A program made the translations under genes and the position numbers. 64,000 bases of DNA from a bacterium. Lineage in GTDB: Bacteria; Orphanbacterota; Orphanbacteria; Orphanbacterales; Orphanbacteraceae. Under the pieces are notes generated by a model. The model did not search any database. It saw only the letters and a list, made by a program, of their open reading frames with translations, and had not been told where the DNA came from. Where the stretch lies: contig JALGYY010000046.1 in assembly GCA_025782575.1 (NCBI GenBank), positions 310,001 through 374,000 on the forward strand, read 5' to 3'. How positions within the stretch are numbered: position 1 is the first letter of the stretch; each line of letters begins with the position of its first letter. Shown piece after piece: positions 37,746 through 46,722 of the stretch.

Positions 37746-38450
37746 ATGAAAGAGGACATCCGCGCTCTCCTGGGTCTCCATGTCGTTGACCTGCGCATCC
37801 TGGATGCCAGGAAGGATCTCGATGCCATTCCTGCCGAGATCGAATCGCTTCAGAAATCGCTCAGCGACACGCAAACGGAGGCCGAGCAGAACGCCGAATC
37901 GATAAAAAGCATGACGATCGCCCGTGATAAAGATGAGTTGGAATTGAAATCGATCTCTGACGAGACCGGGAAACTGAACGGCCAGCTCGTAGCCGTGAAG
38001 ACGAATGAGCAATACGCGGCGCTGGAACGGGAAATCGAACATCTCTATGGAAAGAGCTCGGACATGGAGGAAAAAATTCTCTTGTCCATGGAAGCGCTCG
38101 AGCACCTCGATGAGGAGCGAGGGACCCTCGAAAAGGAACTTCGCCGGGCGGAAGAAGCGCTCCGCACGGGACGGGCTGACTGCGAACAGAGCATGGTCGA
38201 ACTCAAGAGCGATCTCGCCATTCTTGAAGATGAACGGAAGCGGGCACAAATCGGCATCGAACCGGCCATCCTACGGCCATACGAATCGATTCGATCAAGG
38301 GCCGGGGGAATCGCTGTCTCCAGAATCGAAAGGGATGCATGCGAAATCTGCTACCGTGCCCTGCCGGCACAGCGGATCATCGAAGTCAGGAAGCTTGATA
38401 GCCTCGTCACCTGTGAGGGCTGCGGGAGGATACTTTTGTGGGCAGAATAA
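37746..38450 (+). CDS. C4-type zinc-ribbon coiled-coil protein (DUF164 family)
   Basis: 234 aa. After a short N-terminal segment, residues about 25-175 form an antiparallel coiled coil rich in Glu, Lys and Leu with the conserved hinge VKTNEQYAALEREIEHL. The C-terminus is a C4 zinc ribbon, CEICYRALPAQ and CEGCGRIL. This DUF164/CdsZ-type family is widespread; roles in secretion or RNA-linked processes have been proposed, none certain here. It overlaps the RNase HI gene by 13 bases, and the pairing of these two genes is frequent. Confidence 0.85.
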   Translation: MKEDIRALLGLHVVDLRILDARKDLDAIPAEIESLQKSLSDTQTEAEQNAESIKSMTIARDKDELELKSISDETGKLNGQLVAVKTNEQYAALEREIEHLYGKSSDMEEKILLSMEALEHLDEERGTLEKELRRAEEALRTGRADCEQSMVELKSDLAILEDERKRAQIGIEPAILRPYESIRSRAGGIAVSRIERDACEICYRALPAQRIIEVRKLDSLVTCEGCGRILLWAE

Positions 38451-39034
38451 GCGGGAATGACGAGGATCTCCTCCATGCCCTGATCGACCATTCCGTATGG
38501 GCCGATCTGGCTGAGGAGTTCGGCACTGACGCGGTGGATCGGCTTCGCCACAGTCTGGCCCCTTCTTCTGGCCGGCAGAAATCGAAGGGTGCAACGGGAA
38601 AGGGGAGCGCCGCAGGAACGCGGGCAAAGGGATCGGCACGTTACACCCTCTACACGGATGGAGGATCTTCCGGTAATCCGGGGCCGTCGGGAGGGGGGGG
38701 GATCGTTCTCGATGAGAGTGGCACGGAGATCGATTCCTTCAGTGAGTACTTTGGCGAAGCGACAAACAATGTGGCCGAGTATCGGGCGCTCCTCGCCGGA
38801 ATCGATCGTTGTATCCTGCTGAAATGTACACATGTCGATATTCGGATGGACAGCGAACTACTGGTTAAGCAGATACTCGGTACCTATAGAGTGAAGAGTC
38901 CCCATCTGAAGCCGCTCCATCAGGCTGTGAAGAAGAAGCTCTCCGGGCTCCGATTTACGGTATCTCATGTCCCTCGTGAGCAGAATCAGAGAGCCGACCA
39001 TCTCGCCGGACAAGCGATCAGCCGCCGCCGCTGA
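38438..39034 (+). CDS. Ribonuclease HI with N-terminal extension
   Basis: 198 aa. The C-terminal 130 residues are an RNase H fold: YTDGGSSGNPGPSGGGG (first Asp), NNVAEYRALLAGI (Glu), MDSELLVKQI (Asp) and HVPREQNQRADHLAGQA (final Asp), so all four catalytic carboxylates are kept. It removes RNA from RNA-DNA hybrids. The first 40 residues form a small helical module (NDEDLLHALIDHSVWADLAEEFG) joined by a basic Gly/Ser/Ala linker; this is not the usual RNase H hybrid-binding domain. GTG start at 38438, inside the previous gene. Confidence 0.92.
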   Translation: MGRISGNDEDLLHALIDHSVWADLAEEFGTDAVDRLRHSLAPSSGRQKSKGATGKGSAAGTRAKGSARYTLYTDGGSSGNPGPSGGGGIVLDESGTEIDSFSEYFGEATNNVAEYRALLAGIDRCILLKCTHVDIRMDSELLVKQILGTYRVKSPHLKPLHQAVKKKLSGLRFTVSHVPREQNQRADHLAGQAISRRR

Positions 39035-39071
39035 TTCTACTACCGCGCCCCCTATTTCCTTGTATACTAGC

Positions 39072-39077
39072 TATAAT
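39072..39077 (+). promoter_or_regulatory. -10 box of the RNase P RNA promoter
   Basis: A perfect TATAAT at 39072-39077 is placed 9-14 bases before the predicted RNA 5' end. No clear -35 hexamer is seen at 17 bp; another -10-like TATACT lies at 39063-39068. Confidence 0.55.
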
Positions 39078-39085
39078 GGAGTGAG

Positions 39086-39475
39086 TACAGCGAGCCGAGC
39101 GGGACGGGTGGTCGCGCGCAGGGATCGATCTCCTGCGCGAGGAAAGTCCGGGCTCCGCAGGGCAGGATGCTGGGTAACGCCCAGTGGGAGTGATCCTAAA
39201 GGAAAGTGCCACAGAAAACAGACCGCCGGGACTTGTTCCCGGCAAGGGTGAAACGGTGAGGTAAGAGCTCACCAGCGCCTCCGGTGACGGAGGCGGCTAG
39301 GTAAACCCCATCCGGAGCAAGGCCGCATAGGAGAAGAGAAGTGACCCGCTTCGTTTGATTCTCGGGTTGGCTGCTTGAGCCGCGGAGTAATTCGTGGCCT
39401 AGATGAATGATCACCGCGGGGCGCATGCGCGCTCCGAACAGGACCCGGCTTATGGACCGCTCGGCTTCGCTTGTC
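39086..39475 (+). ncRNA. rnpB: RNase P RNA, bacterial type A
   Basis: About 390 nt. The ends pair as P1 (GCCGAGCGG near 39094 with CCGCTCGGC near 39457-39465, plus AGCGA/TCGCT). The universally conserved blocks are in order: GAGGAAAGTCCGGGCTCC (CR-I, about 39139-39156), ACAGAAAACAGACCGCC (about 39212-39228), AGGTAAACCCC, GATGAATGATCA and ACAGGACCCGGCTTA. It is the catalytic RNA that removes tRNA 5' leaders. It lies between rnhA-type and recJ genes; recJ begins about 48 bases after it. Exact ends are estimated. Confidence 0.95.
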
Positions 39476-39522
39476 CATTCTGGATGAAAACAGATCGCCA
39501 CCTCCGGCGGCAGGAGTAGGTA

Positions 39523-41229
39523 TTGAGTACAAGCTGGAAATGTAGAGAGGAGCCGGAAGGGCCTCAGCTCGAGTCGTTAGTACAGGAGATGGATATTCCC
39601 GAGCTGCTCGCCAGACTCCTCTGGCACCGGGGGATTCATTCCCCGTCCGCCGCCAGGAGCTTTCTCACCCCGGCGATCGATGATCTGCACAGTCCTTTCG
39701 AGCTCTATGACATGGACCGAGCGGTTGATCGCATTGTGAAGGCGATGGATCAGGAGGAAAAAATCGGGATTTTCGGTGATTTTGACGTCGACGGAGTTAC
39801 CAGTACGTCGCTTCTGCATCGCTTTTTCGAGAAAATCGGTTCGCCTGTAAACAGCAAGCTTCCCAATCGCCTCGGCGGGGGCTATGGCCTTTCGAAAGCG
39901 GCCATCGACGAATTCCACGAGGAGGGAGTGACCCTGCTGATCACGGTTGATTGCGGAATCACCGCCATCGAGGAAGTGGCCCATGCCACCGAGGTCGGTA
40001 TCGATTGCATCATCACCGACCATCACCAGCCTAAATCCGAAATCCCCGCTGCTCATGCGGTGATCAATCCGAGACGGACGGAATGCACTTATCCGTTCAA
40101 GGATCTGGCCGGCGTCGGGCTTGCATGGAAGCTGGCGGACGCTGTCGCGGAGAAAATCGGTGAGGATCGCCGCATATTACTCGAGGATCTCGATCTAGTC
40201 GCTGTGGGAAGCATTGCGGACGTCGCTCCTGTAAGAGGGGAGAACCGGGTACTGGTCCATCACGGGATCGAACAGCTCGCGCGAACGGGGAAGAGTGGTT
40301 TCCGGCATCTTCTCGACGTGACCGGATTGACCGGGCGGCCACTTGGATACGGGTCGATCGCTTTCGGCCTCGCTCCGCGGATCAACGCCGCGGGAAGAAT
40401 GGGCGACGCGTGGCCCGCGTTCGAACTCCTCACGACGCATTCCGACGATCTGGCGCGCCGCCGCGCCAATGAACTCGATCGCACCAACAAAGAGCGGCAG
40501 GCACTGGATCTTCGGATTTTCAAAGAAGCGCTCAGCGAATTGCAAGGTCAGGAGGAGCCCCCCGGGGTCGTACTCGCCTCCGATGATTGGCATGCGGGTG
40601 TGATCGGAATCGTCGCTTCCCGTATCAAGGAACGGTATCACTGCCCGGCGATTCTCATCGCCCTCAACGATGGGGTGGGTCGGGGGAGTGCCCGAAGTGT
40701 CCCCGGTTTCCGTCTTCATGAAATGCTCGACCGCTGTTCGGATCTGCTGATCCAGGCGGGCGGGCATGCGCTCGCCGCCGGACTGGTCATCAAAGAGGAA
40801 AATATTTCGGCATTCCGTGATCGTTTTCAGGAACTCTATCTAGAAGCCCGCCCCAATCTCGAGCCGGTGGGCCGCATAACGGTGGACGCTGAGGTCTCAC
40901 TCCGAGAGTGTGACTGGAGCCTGCTCAGCCTGATCGATCGGATGAGCCCGTTCGGTTCCGGCAACGAGAAGCCTGTTCTTCTCGCCGCGGAAGTCTCCGC
41001 CCCCACAGGATTTCGGCGGGTCGGCAGAAATCACGTCAAGTTTCTGGCCTCTCAGGGGGGTGTTGCCCTGGATGCGATCGCATTCCAAGTCGGTCATGAC
41101 AAGGCAGCGGAATGGGGCCGCCATCCCCGTCTGGATCTCGCGTTCACACTGGAGGAAAATCGCTGGGGGGAAGAGAGCCGCCTTCAATTGAATATCAAAG
41201 GTGTGAGACCGGCTCGAGTCACGGTCTGA
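39523..41229 (+). CDS. recJ: Single-stranded-DNA-specific exonuclease RecJ
   Basis: 568 aa, near the usual length. A 5'-3' ssDNA exonuclease in recombination and repair. DHH-superfamily motifs are visible: GIFGDFDVDGVTSTSLL (about 80-96), TVDCGITA, ITDHHQP (about 165-171), and the DHHA1 part GGHALAAGLVI near 410; a C-terminal OB fold follows. TTG start at 39523 with GCAGGAGTAGG upstream. TGATG overlap with the next gene. Confidence 0.95.
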   Translation: MSTSWKCREEPEGPQLESLVQEMDIPELLARLLWHRGIHSPSAARSFLTPAIDDLHSPFELYDMDRAVDRIVKAMDQEEKIGIFGDFDVDGVTSTSLLHRFFEKIGSPVNSKLPNRLGGGYGLSKAAIDEFHEEGVTLLITVDCGITAIEEVAHATEVGIDCIITDHHQPKSEIPAAHAVINPRRTECTYPFKDLAGVGLAWKLADAVAEKIGEDRRILLEDLDLVAVGSIADVAPVRGENRVLVHHGIEQLARTGKSGFRHLLDVTGLTGRPLGYGSIAFGLAPRINAAGRMGDAWPAFELLTTHSDDLARRRANELDRTNKERQALDLRIFKEALSELQGQEEPPGVVLASDDWHAGVIGIVASRIKERYHCPAILIALNDGVGRGSARSVPGFRLHEMLDRCSDLLIQAGGHALAAGLVIKEENISAFRDRFQELYLEARPNLEPVGRITVDAEVSLRECDWSLLSLIDRMSPFGSGNEKPVLLAAEVSAPTGFRRVGRNHVKFLASQGGVALDAIAFQVGHDKAAEWGRHPRLDLAFTLEENRWGEESRLQLNIKGVRPARVTV

Positions 41230-43385
41230 TGGATGCAGATTCGATGGAGCCTGTTCCCCTAGTTCCCGAAATTGACTTTCTTGATCGGCTCGGGCTCGAT
41301 CGCGAACTCCTGAACCATGCCTTTGCGTTTTCACGAGACCACCATGTCGGCCAGACAAGGAAGTCCGGAGAGCCGTTCATCCGCCACGCCCTCGAGGTCG
41401 CCCGTATTCTCGATGATTTAAAATTGGACTCGGTGACGATCGCAGCCGGACTCCTTCACGATACGGTGGAAGACACGGACCTCAGTATCGGGGATATTCA
41501 AACCGAATTCGGAGAGGAAGTCGCCCACCTTGTCGATGCCGTAACCAAAATCGGCGAGCTCCAGTACAAGTCTCCGGAAATGGCCCACGCCGAGAACTAC
41601 CGAAAAATGCTTCTTTGTATGGCGCGAGACATCCGTGTCATTCTGATCAAGCTCGCCGACAGGCTCCACAACATGCGAACTCTCCACTATCTCCCCGATG
41701 GTAAGATCGAGCGCATTTCCAGGGAAACACTCGAGATTTACGCTCCCCTGGCTCACCGATTCGGCATCGCCAAGATGAAGTGGGAGCTCGAAGATCTGGC
41801 ATTCAAGTATCTGGAGGAAGAGCCGTACCAGGCGATTGTCGAGGGGATCAATTCTAAAAGGAGGGAACGGGAACTCTATATTGAGGAGTTCAATGCCCCG
41901 CTCCGGAAGAAGCTGGAGGAAGCCGAGATCGATGCTGAGATCACCGGTCGCCCCAAACACTTCTACAGCATCTGGCGGAAAATGCAGACCCAGGACAAGT
42001 CGCTGGAGGAGATTTATGATCTTCTCGCCATTCGTGTCGTTACGAAAAGCGTGAAGGACTGCTATCACGTACTTGGTATTATTCACACGCTATACACGCC
42101 CGTTCATGACCGTATCAAAGACTTTATCGCTACCCCAAAATCAAACATGTACCAGTCTCTCCACACCACCGTGATCGGCCCGCGCGGTGAGATGGTGGAG
42201 ATTCAGATCCGGACTCTTGATATGCATGCCACTTCGGAGTACGGGATCGCGGCGCACTGGAAATACAAAGAAAAGGGAAAAACGGACAGCGCGCTGGATG
42301 AACGGATGGGCTGGCTCAGACAGGTCCTTGATTGGGAGAAGGATACCGACCCTGGGGAATTCCTCGACCTCCTTCGGACCGACCTGTTTCAGCAGGAGGT
42401 ATTCGTCTTTACGCCCCAGGGAGACCTGAGACGACTTGCCAAAGGGGCGACGGCGCTCGATTTTGCGTTCGATGTTCATACGGAGGTCGGGTTCAGGTGT
42501 GTCGGCGCGCGAGTGAACGGTCAGATCGTTCCGATCCGATGTGAGTTGAAAAATGGCGAGACTGTCGAAATAATCACATCCAAATCGGCTCGCCCCACAC
42601 AGGACTGGCTCGAATTCGTACGAACCTCCGGAGCCCGAAGCAAGATCCGGCGGTGGCTTCGTCAGGCAAACAAGGAGCAGGCGACTCAGACCGGCAAGGA
42701 AATGCTGGAGAGGGAATTCCGCTACGCGGGCATTCAGGGGAATCTGGAAAAGGTACTGAAACCGCTCTGCGAGCCCCTTGGATACCAATCACCGGATCAG
42801 CTGATCGCCGCAGTCGGCAGGGGAGACCTCACCGCCAAGACTGTCGCATCCCGTTTGAAGACGAAGACTCCCCAACCTGAAATTCCCGCAGAAGATCCGC
42901 TCTCCCTCGAGAAGATCATCGACTTGACCCGCCGCTCCGTCCGGGGCGTTCGCCTGCAGGGGGTCGATAACCTGATGATCCGTTTCGCTAACTGCTGTCA
43001 GCCGTTGCCGGGGGATCGCATCACCGGAATCATCACTCGTGGCCGGGGTGTCTCGATTCATAAGCATGAGTGCCCGAACGCGTCATCGGAACGGGTGGAA
43101 GAGAACCGGCTCGTCCCCGTCGATTGGGATGTGGATCGGGGACAGACATTCCCCGTCAAACTGGTCGTTTTCGCCGCTGATCGTCACAGCCTCCTGGGTG
43201 ACATCGCCCGTGCGATCGGAAAGATAAAGACGAACATCCGGAGTGCTGATATGACCTCAGAAGAGACTGACGCCCTCGGTACTTTCATCGTTGAAATATC
43301 GAGCCTCGATCATCTTGCCAAGGTGCAGAGCGCGATCAAGAAGGTGCGTGGTGTGACAGGTGTCGAGCGACGTGAGCTCATCTGA
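41229..43385 (+). CDS. Bifunctional (p)ppGpp synthetase/hydrolase (RelA/SpoT)
   Basis: 718 aa. Domains: HD hydrolase (about 35-190) with RHALEVARIL, LLHDTVEDTD and KLADRLHNMRT intact, so hydrolase active; synthetase (about 235-350) with YQSLHTTVIGP and EIQIRT; TGS (FVFTPQGDLRRLAKGATALDFAF), a zinc-finger-like helical part with CCQPLPGDRI, and ACT at the C-terminus. This is the Rel/SpoT long form that governs the stringent response. ATG 41229 overlaps the recJ TGA; a longer upstream frame is not conserved. Confidence 0.94.
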   Translation: MDADSMEPVPLVPEIDFLDRLGLDRELLNHAFAFSRDHHVGQTRKSGEPFIRHALEVARILDDLKLDSVTIAAGLLHDTVEDTDLSIGDIQTEFGEEVAHLVDAVTKIGELQYKSPEMAHAENYRKMLLCMARDIRVILIKLADRLHNMRTLHYLPDGKIERISRETLEIYAPLAHRFGIAKMKWELEDLAFKYLEEEPYQAIVEGINSKRRERELYIEEFNAPLRKKLEEAEIDAEITGRPKHFYSIWRKMQTQDKSLEEIYDLLAIRVVTKSVKDCYHVLGIIHTLYTPVHDRIKDFIATPKSNMYQSLHTTVIGPRGEMVEIQIRTLDMHATSEYGIAAHWKYKEKGKTDSALDERMGWLRQVLDWEKDTDPGEFLDLLRTDLFQQEVFVFTPQGDLRRLAKGATALDFAFDVHTEVGFRCVGARVNGQIVPIRCELKNGETVEIITSKSARPTQDWLEFVRTSGARSKIRRWLRQANKEQATQTGKEMLEREFRYAGIQGNLEKVLKPLCEPLGYQSPDQLIAAVGRGDLTAKTVASRLKTKTPQPEIPAEDPLSLEKIIDLTRRSVRGVRLQGVDNLMIRFANCCQPLPGDRITGIITRGRGVSIHKHECPNASSERVEENRLVPVDWDVDRGQTFPVKLVVFAADRHSLLGDIARAIGKIKTNIRSADMTSEETDALGTFIVEISSLDHLAKVQSAIKKVRGVTGVERRELI

Positions 43386-44121
43386 ACACGACGGGGAACG
43401 CGCCCCTTCCACGATGAACCTCTACCACAACTTTTCTTCACCCCTTCAGGATCGAATTCCCTGGCTCCGGCACAGGCTGATCGGCCGGCCTAAGAACAGG
43501 AGAGATCCCGCTCCCGTCGATAGCGATGTCGCTGCCCAATGGCTGCGCGCAGGCGCCAGCCATATCATATCGATCCGCCAGGTGCATGAAACCGATCTAC
43601 TGGTGCTGCCGGCGTCCGAGTTTGACCCGCCAGACGAACAGCGAAAGGCCGACGGAACTGTCACCGGGAGCCCCGGACTCGTACTTCGCATTCTGGTGGC
43701 TGACTGCCTCCCCGTCTATTTCGCCCACGAAAAACCCCGATTGATCGCTCTCGTTCATGCCGGATGGCGGGGACTCGCCTCCGGTATCCTGACCAGGACC
43801 ATCCGGACTCTCTCAGACCTCGGCGGGGGGCCGGAAGGCCTTACCGTCTGGATCGGACCATCAATCGGCCCCTGCTGCTATGAAGTAGGGAAGGAAGTCA
43901 TCGGGGGATTCACGCGACCTCCCCGGTTCTCGGAGGGGCCGCGGGGGCGCCCCATGCTCGATCTCTACGGTTCGGCTGTGGATGAGCTGCTGAGCGACGG
44001 CGTTCCGCCCGCCTCCATCGACAGAAGGCCACCATGTACGAAGTGTATGAGCACCTCCCTCTATAGTCATCGAAACGGTTCGAATCAGCACAATCTGGCA
44101 CTCCTACAGATACTTCGGTAA
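43360..44121 (+). CDS. pgeF: YfiH/PgeF-type polyphenol oxidase-fold protein
   Basis: 253 aa. The family's zinc-binding residues appear as QVHETDLL (about 75), DCLPVYF, HAGWRGLASGIL (about 130-141) and CTKCMSTSLYSHR near the end, with GPSIGPCCYEVG between. Family members were called laccase-like; later work shows purine-nucleoside phosphorylase activity and editing of peptidoglycan precursors. GTG 43360 gives a 26-base overlap with the relA/spoT gene; ATG 43414 (MNLYHNF) is a credible shorter start. Confidence 0.88.
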   Translation: MSSDVSSSEHDGERAPSTMNLYHNFSSPLQDRIPWLRHRLIGRPKNRRDPAPVDSDVAAQWLRAGASHIISIRQVHETDLLVLPASEFDPPDEQRKADGTVTGSPGLVLRILVADCLPVYFAHEKPRLIALVHAGWRGLASGILTRTIRTLSDLGGGPEGLTVWIGPSIGPCCYEVGKEVIGGFTRPPRFSEGPRGRPMLDLYGSAVDELLSDGVPPASIDRRPPCTKCMSTSLYSHRNGSNQHNLALLQILR

Positions 44122-44186
44122 GAGTCCTACAGAAGATCAATCAAGCAAGGTCTCCCCTCACCCGATAATAATAGGTAGGAATCGAA

Positions 44187-44218
44187 TTTCTTCGATCCGG
44201 CTGATCGATTCGTAGAAA
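44187..44218 (+). promoter_or_regulatory. Hairpin in the leader of the STAS gene
   Basis: TCGATC (44192-44197) pairs with GATCGA (44203-44208) over a CGGCT loop, extended by TTTCT (44187-44191) with AGAAA (44214-44218) past an internal bulge. It lies 20 bases before the STAS gene start. Role unknown. Confidence 0.3.
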
Positions 44219-44237
44219 GAATTACGTGGGGGGAGTA

Positions 44238-44582
44238 ATGGAACTCAAATGCACAAGGTATGATGACGTCCTCGCCATCTCGATTACAGGAGAGCTGGAC
44301 GCCGAAAACGTCGAACACCTTCTTGACCTCTTCGAGAAAGAAGAGAATAGCGGTACGACACGTTTCGTTCTCGAACTCGGAGGACTCGAGTACATCGATA
44401 GTTCGGGCCTGGGCGCATTCGTCAAACACCTTAAGTCCACTCGGAACAGTGGTGGCGACCTCAAGCTTTCCGCTCTTTCACCGGAGGTGGCCAAGGTTCT
44501 CGAGTTGACAAGACTGGACCAGGTTTTCGATATCCAGGAAAACTGTGAGGCGGCTTGTGAACGATTTCACGCGGTCTCCTGA
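44238..44582 (+). CDS. STAS-domain anti-sigma factor antagonist (RsbV/SpoIIAA-like)
   Basis: 114 aa, a single STAS domain. The signature VLAISITGELDAENV and the phosphoacceptor site EYIDSSGLGAF (Ser55 or Ser56) are intact. In partner switching the unphosphorylated protein binds the kinase/anti-sigma partner, freeing a sigma factor or other target; phosphorylation stops this. ATG 44238 follows GGGGGGAG. It overlaps the next gene by 38 bases. Confidence 0.92.
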   Translation: MELKCTRYDDVLAISITGELDAENVEHLLDLFEKEENSGTTRFVLELGGLEYIDSSGLGAFVKHLKSTRNSGGDLKLSALSPEVAKVLELTRLDQVFDIQENCEAACERFHAVS

Positions 44583-45003
44583 GACCGCTCCTGTCGATAC
44601 CGGACCACTCTTACTGACGAGCGAGTTGAAGTGGCTCGCGGAGGTCAGAAAGTGGGTTCAGAAAGTCGGCCGACAGTCCGGGCTCTCCCAGGAAGCACTG
44701 TCTGATCTTCTGATGGCGGTGGGGGAGGCGTTCACCAACTGCGTGAAGCATGCGTACGGGATGGAGCCGGATGGCAGGATCCAGCTCAGCTCCTCCGTTA
44801 CGGATCACCACATCGGGATCCACATCCGTGACTGGGGAACTTCATTTCCCGTGTTCGATTACACGGAGCCGGATCTCTCCGAGGCCCATGAAGGGGGGTA
44901 CGGCATTTTCCTGATGAAGCAGCTTACCGATCGCCTCGAAATTGATGTTTCCGATCCCCCCGGGACCAGTTTTTCACTCTACAAAACCCTCGGCGGCAAT
45001 TGA
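44545..45003 (+). CDS. Serine kinase/anti-sigma factor (RsbW/SpoIIAB-like, HATPase)
   Basis: 152 aa. GHKL ATPase motifs are present: N-box GEAFTNCVKHAYG (about 56-68), G1 HIRDWGTSFP, and G2 EGGYGIFLMKQLTD. Expected to phosphorylate the STAS protein encoded just upstream. No sigma factor or PP2C phosphatase gene is adjacent, so the downstream target is unknown. GTG 44545 or GTG 44557 may be the start. Confidence 0.9.
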   Translation: MRRLVNDFTRSPETAPVDTGPLLLTSELKWLAEVRKWVQKVGRQSGLSQEALSDLLMAVGEAFTNCVKHAYGMEPDGRIQLSSSVTDHHIGIHIRDWGTSFPVFDYTEPDLSEAHEGGYGIFLMKQLTDRLEIDVSDPPGTSFSLYKTLGGN

Positions 45004-45235
45004 AACAAGCGCTCATTCGAGACACCCGGAGAGATCACGGGGTTTGAATGTGATTCTCCCCAGATCGCACGACTGACGTACTCCATCTTAAATTCACAAA
45101 TGTTATCTCCCCCTTTGTCACCAGATGCTTTAGGCGGGATGACTGCCCTGCCCCGGAATCGAACGATTTGACTGGAAATGCCCGCTCCTCTACCTTTCGG
45201 TAGTCGGTCAGACCTTGAATGGGAGAAGGTGGCGC
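45004..45235 (+). other. Non-coding gap before dtd
   Basis: A hairpin GGAG-(A)-GATCAC (45028-45038) with GTGATT-CTCC (45050-45059), no U-run, may end the upstream unit. Further on a candidate promoter TTGACT (45168-45173), 17-nt spacer, TACCTT (45191-45196) faces dtd. I see no gene here on either strand. Confidence 0.4.
45168..45196 (+). promoter_or_regulatory. Candidate dtd operon promoter
   Basis: TTGACT and TACCTT separated by 17 nt, about 40 bases before the dtd start codon. Moderate matches; supported by the 232-base intergenic gap. Confidence 0.4.
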
Positions 45236-45673
45236 ATGCGAGTTATACTGCAAAGGGTCTCGGAGGCTTCGGTTGTCGTAGATGGCCGAGTTGTCGGCGC
45301 GATCGGCATGGGAGTATTGTTGCTGGCCGCTGTGGGCCGGGATGATTCGCGCGCCACGATCGAGAAGATGGCGGCCAAATGCACCAGTCTCCACGTGTTC
45401 GCCGGAGAGTCAGGTCACTTCGATCGCTCCGTCGCTGAAGAGGGGGGAAGCGTCCTCGCCGTATCCCAGTTCACCCTCTATGGAGACTGCCGAAAGGGTC
45501 GGCGCCCCAGTCTGAGCCACGCCGCTCCTCCCGATGTGGCTGAACCGCTATTCGATTACTTTGTCGAGGCGCTCCGCGATAAAGGTATCCATGTCGAAAC
45601 GGGTTCTTTTGGTGCCCTCATGCAGGTCCGTCTGGCGAACGATGGCCCGGTTACTTTCATATTGGAGACTTGA
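45236..45673 (+). CDS. dtd: D-aminoacyl-tRNA deacylase
   Basis: 145 aa, normal length. It hydrolyses D-amino acids from mischarged tRNAs. The family's opening MRVILQRVSEASVVVDG, the SQFTLYGDCRKGRRPSL catalytic block and the GSFGALMQVRLANDGPVTF terminus (Gly-cisPro-like motif region NDGP) are all intact. Start ATG follows GGGAGAAGG. Confidence 0.96.
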   Translation: MRVILQRVSEASVVVDGRVVGAIGMGVLLLAAVGRDDSRATIEKMAAKCTSLHVFAGESGHFDRSVAEEGGSVLAVSQFTLYGDCRKGRRPSLSHAAPPDVAEPLFDYFVEALRDKGIHVETGSFGALMQVRLANDGPVTFILET

Positions 45674-45680
45674 AATAGTT

Positions 45681-46301
45681 GTGAAAGTGATTCATCCGGT
45701 TCTCCGATCCCTGCCCGGCCCGATCGGCCTGGCATCCAGGTCCCCTCGCCGGGCGGAAGTGCTGAAAGAGGCGGGGATCCCGTTCCGGATCATCCCGACA
45801 GGCCACACCGATGAGACAGGGGTTGCGGGGACGCCGGAAGAAGTAGTATGCGATCTCGCCCGTCGGAAAGCGATGGCGGCGGGGAGCGCCGGAGAGACTC
45901 GTATCCTGCTCACCGCTGATACACTGGTGGTCGCCGACGGCCAGATCCTCGGTAAACCGAGCAGCACGGACGAGGCCAGGGGGATGCTCGAGAGGTTGTC
46001 AGGAAAAGTGAGCCTGGTCATCACCGGACTCTGCGTGGTGGACCGGGAAAACGGGCGGACTCGTGTCGAAGCGGAAACAACCAGAGTTTACTTCCGCACC
46101 ATCGATCCCGGAGAGATCGATGGTTATCTTTCGACGGACGAGCCCTACGACAAGGCGGGAGGATACGGCATTCAGGGAATGGCCGGCCTCTTTGTCGAAC
46201 GGATCGAAGGGTGCTATTTCAATGTGGTCGGCCTTCCGCTCCATCGCCTGGGCAATATGCTGAGAGAGATTCTTGTACCGGACTCGAAGGGAAGCGAATG
46301 A
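45681..46301 (+). CDS. Maf-like nucleoside triphosphate pyrophosphatase
   Basis: 206 aa. The Maf signature ASRSPRRAEVLKEAGIPF opens the fold; ILLTADTLVV, the KPSSTDEARGMLERLSGK region and YDKAGGYGIQG follow. Maf proteins hydrolyse non-canonical or canonical NTPs and are linked to septum formation in some bacteria. The GTG at 45681 is the nearest start; the family's LASRSPRR motif begins about 17 residues in. Confidence 0.93.
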   Translation: MKVIHPVLRSLPGPIGLASRSPRRAEVLKEAGIPFRIIPTGHTDETGVAGTPEEVVCDLARRKAMAAGSAGETRILLTADTLVVADGQILGKPSSTDEARGMLERLSGKVSLVITGLCVVDRENGRTRVEAETTRVYFRTIDPGEIDGYLSTDEPYDKAGGYGIQGMAGLFVERIEGCYFNVVGLPLHRLGNMLREILVPDSKGSE

Positions 46302-46720
46302 TGACGATTCAAACCGAAACGATCGTCCTTGACTCGGAAGGTAAGGACGAGATCTTCGATATTACGGACTCCGTCCGCCGGACGGTGTCGGCAAGCGGCC
46401 TTCACTCAGGTATCGTGAACGTGTTCATTCCCGGTTCGACCGGAGCGGTCACGACTATCGAGTATGAGCCGGGGGCGGTCCAGGATCTACGTGATGCACT
46501 CGAAAGGGCGGCACCCAAAGAGATTCGCTATGCCCACAATGAAGCATGGGGAGACGGAAACGGTTATTCCCATGTACGGGCTGCCTGGCTCGGCCCTTCT
46601 CTGTCGGTTCCATTCGAATCCGGACGGATCATATTGGGAACGTGGCAGCAGATCGTGGTCTGTGACTGCGACAATAAGCCGAGGTCCCGCGATGTTGTCA
46701 TCCAGGTGATGGGAGAGTGA
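46298..46720 (+). CDS. YjbQ family (UPF0047) protein
   Basis: 140 aa. The conserved HNEAWGDGNGYSHVRAAWLGPS core with metal-binding His/Glu, plus GTWQQIVVCDCD, defines the family. Members have weak thiamine-phosphate synthase activity in vitro; the physiological role is uncertain. ATG codons at 46298 and 46301 overlap the maf stop. Confidence 0.92.
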   Translation: MMTIQTETIVLDSEGKDEIFDITDSVRRTVSASGLHSGIVNVFIPGSTGAVTTIEYEPGAVQDLRDALERAAPKEIRYAHNEAWGDGNGYSHVRAAWLGPSLSVPFESGRIILGTWQQIVVCDCDNKPRSRDVVIQVMGE

Positions 46721-46722
46721 CC

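Noticed and set aside
45035-45394. 119-codon minus-strand frame in the gap before dtd
   Set aside because: Half is antisense to dtd, there is no convincing start site, and the product looks like random translated sequence.
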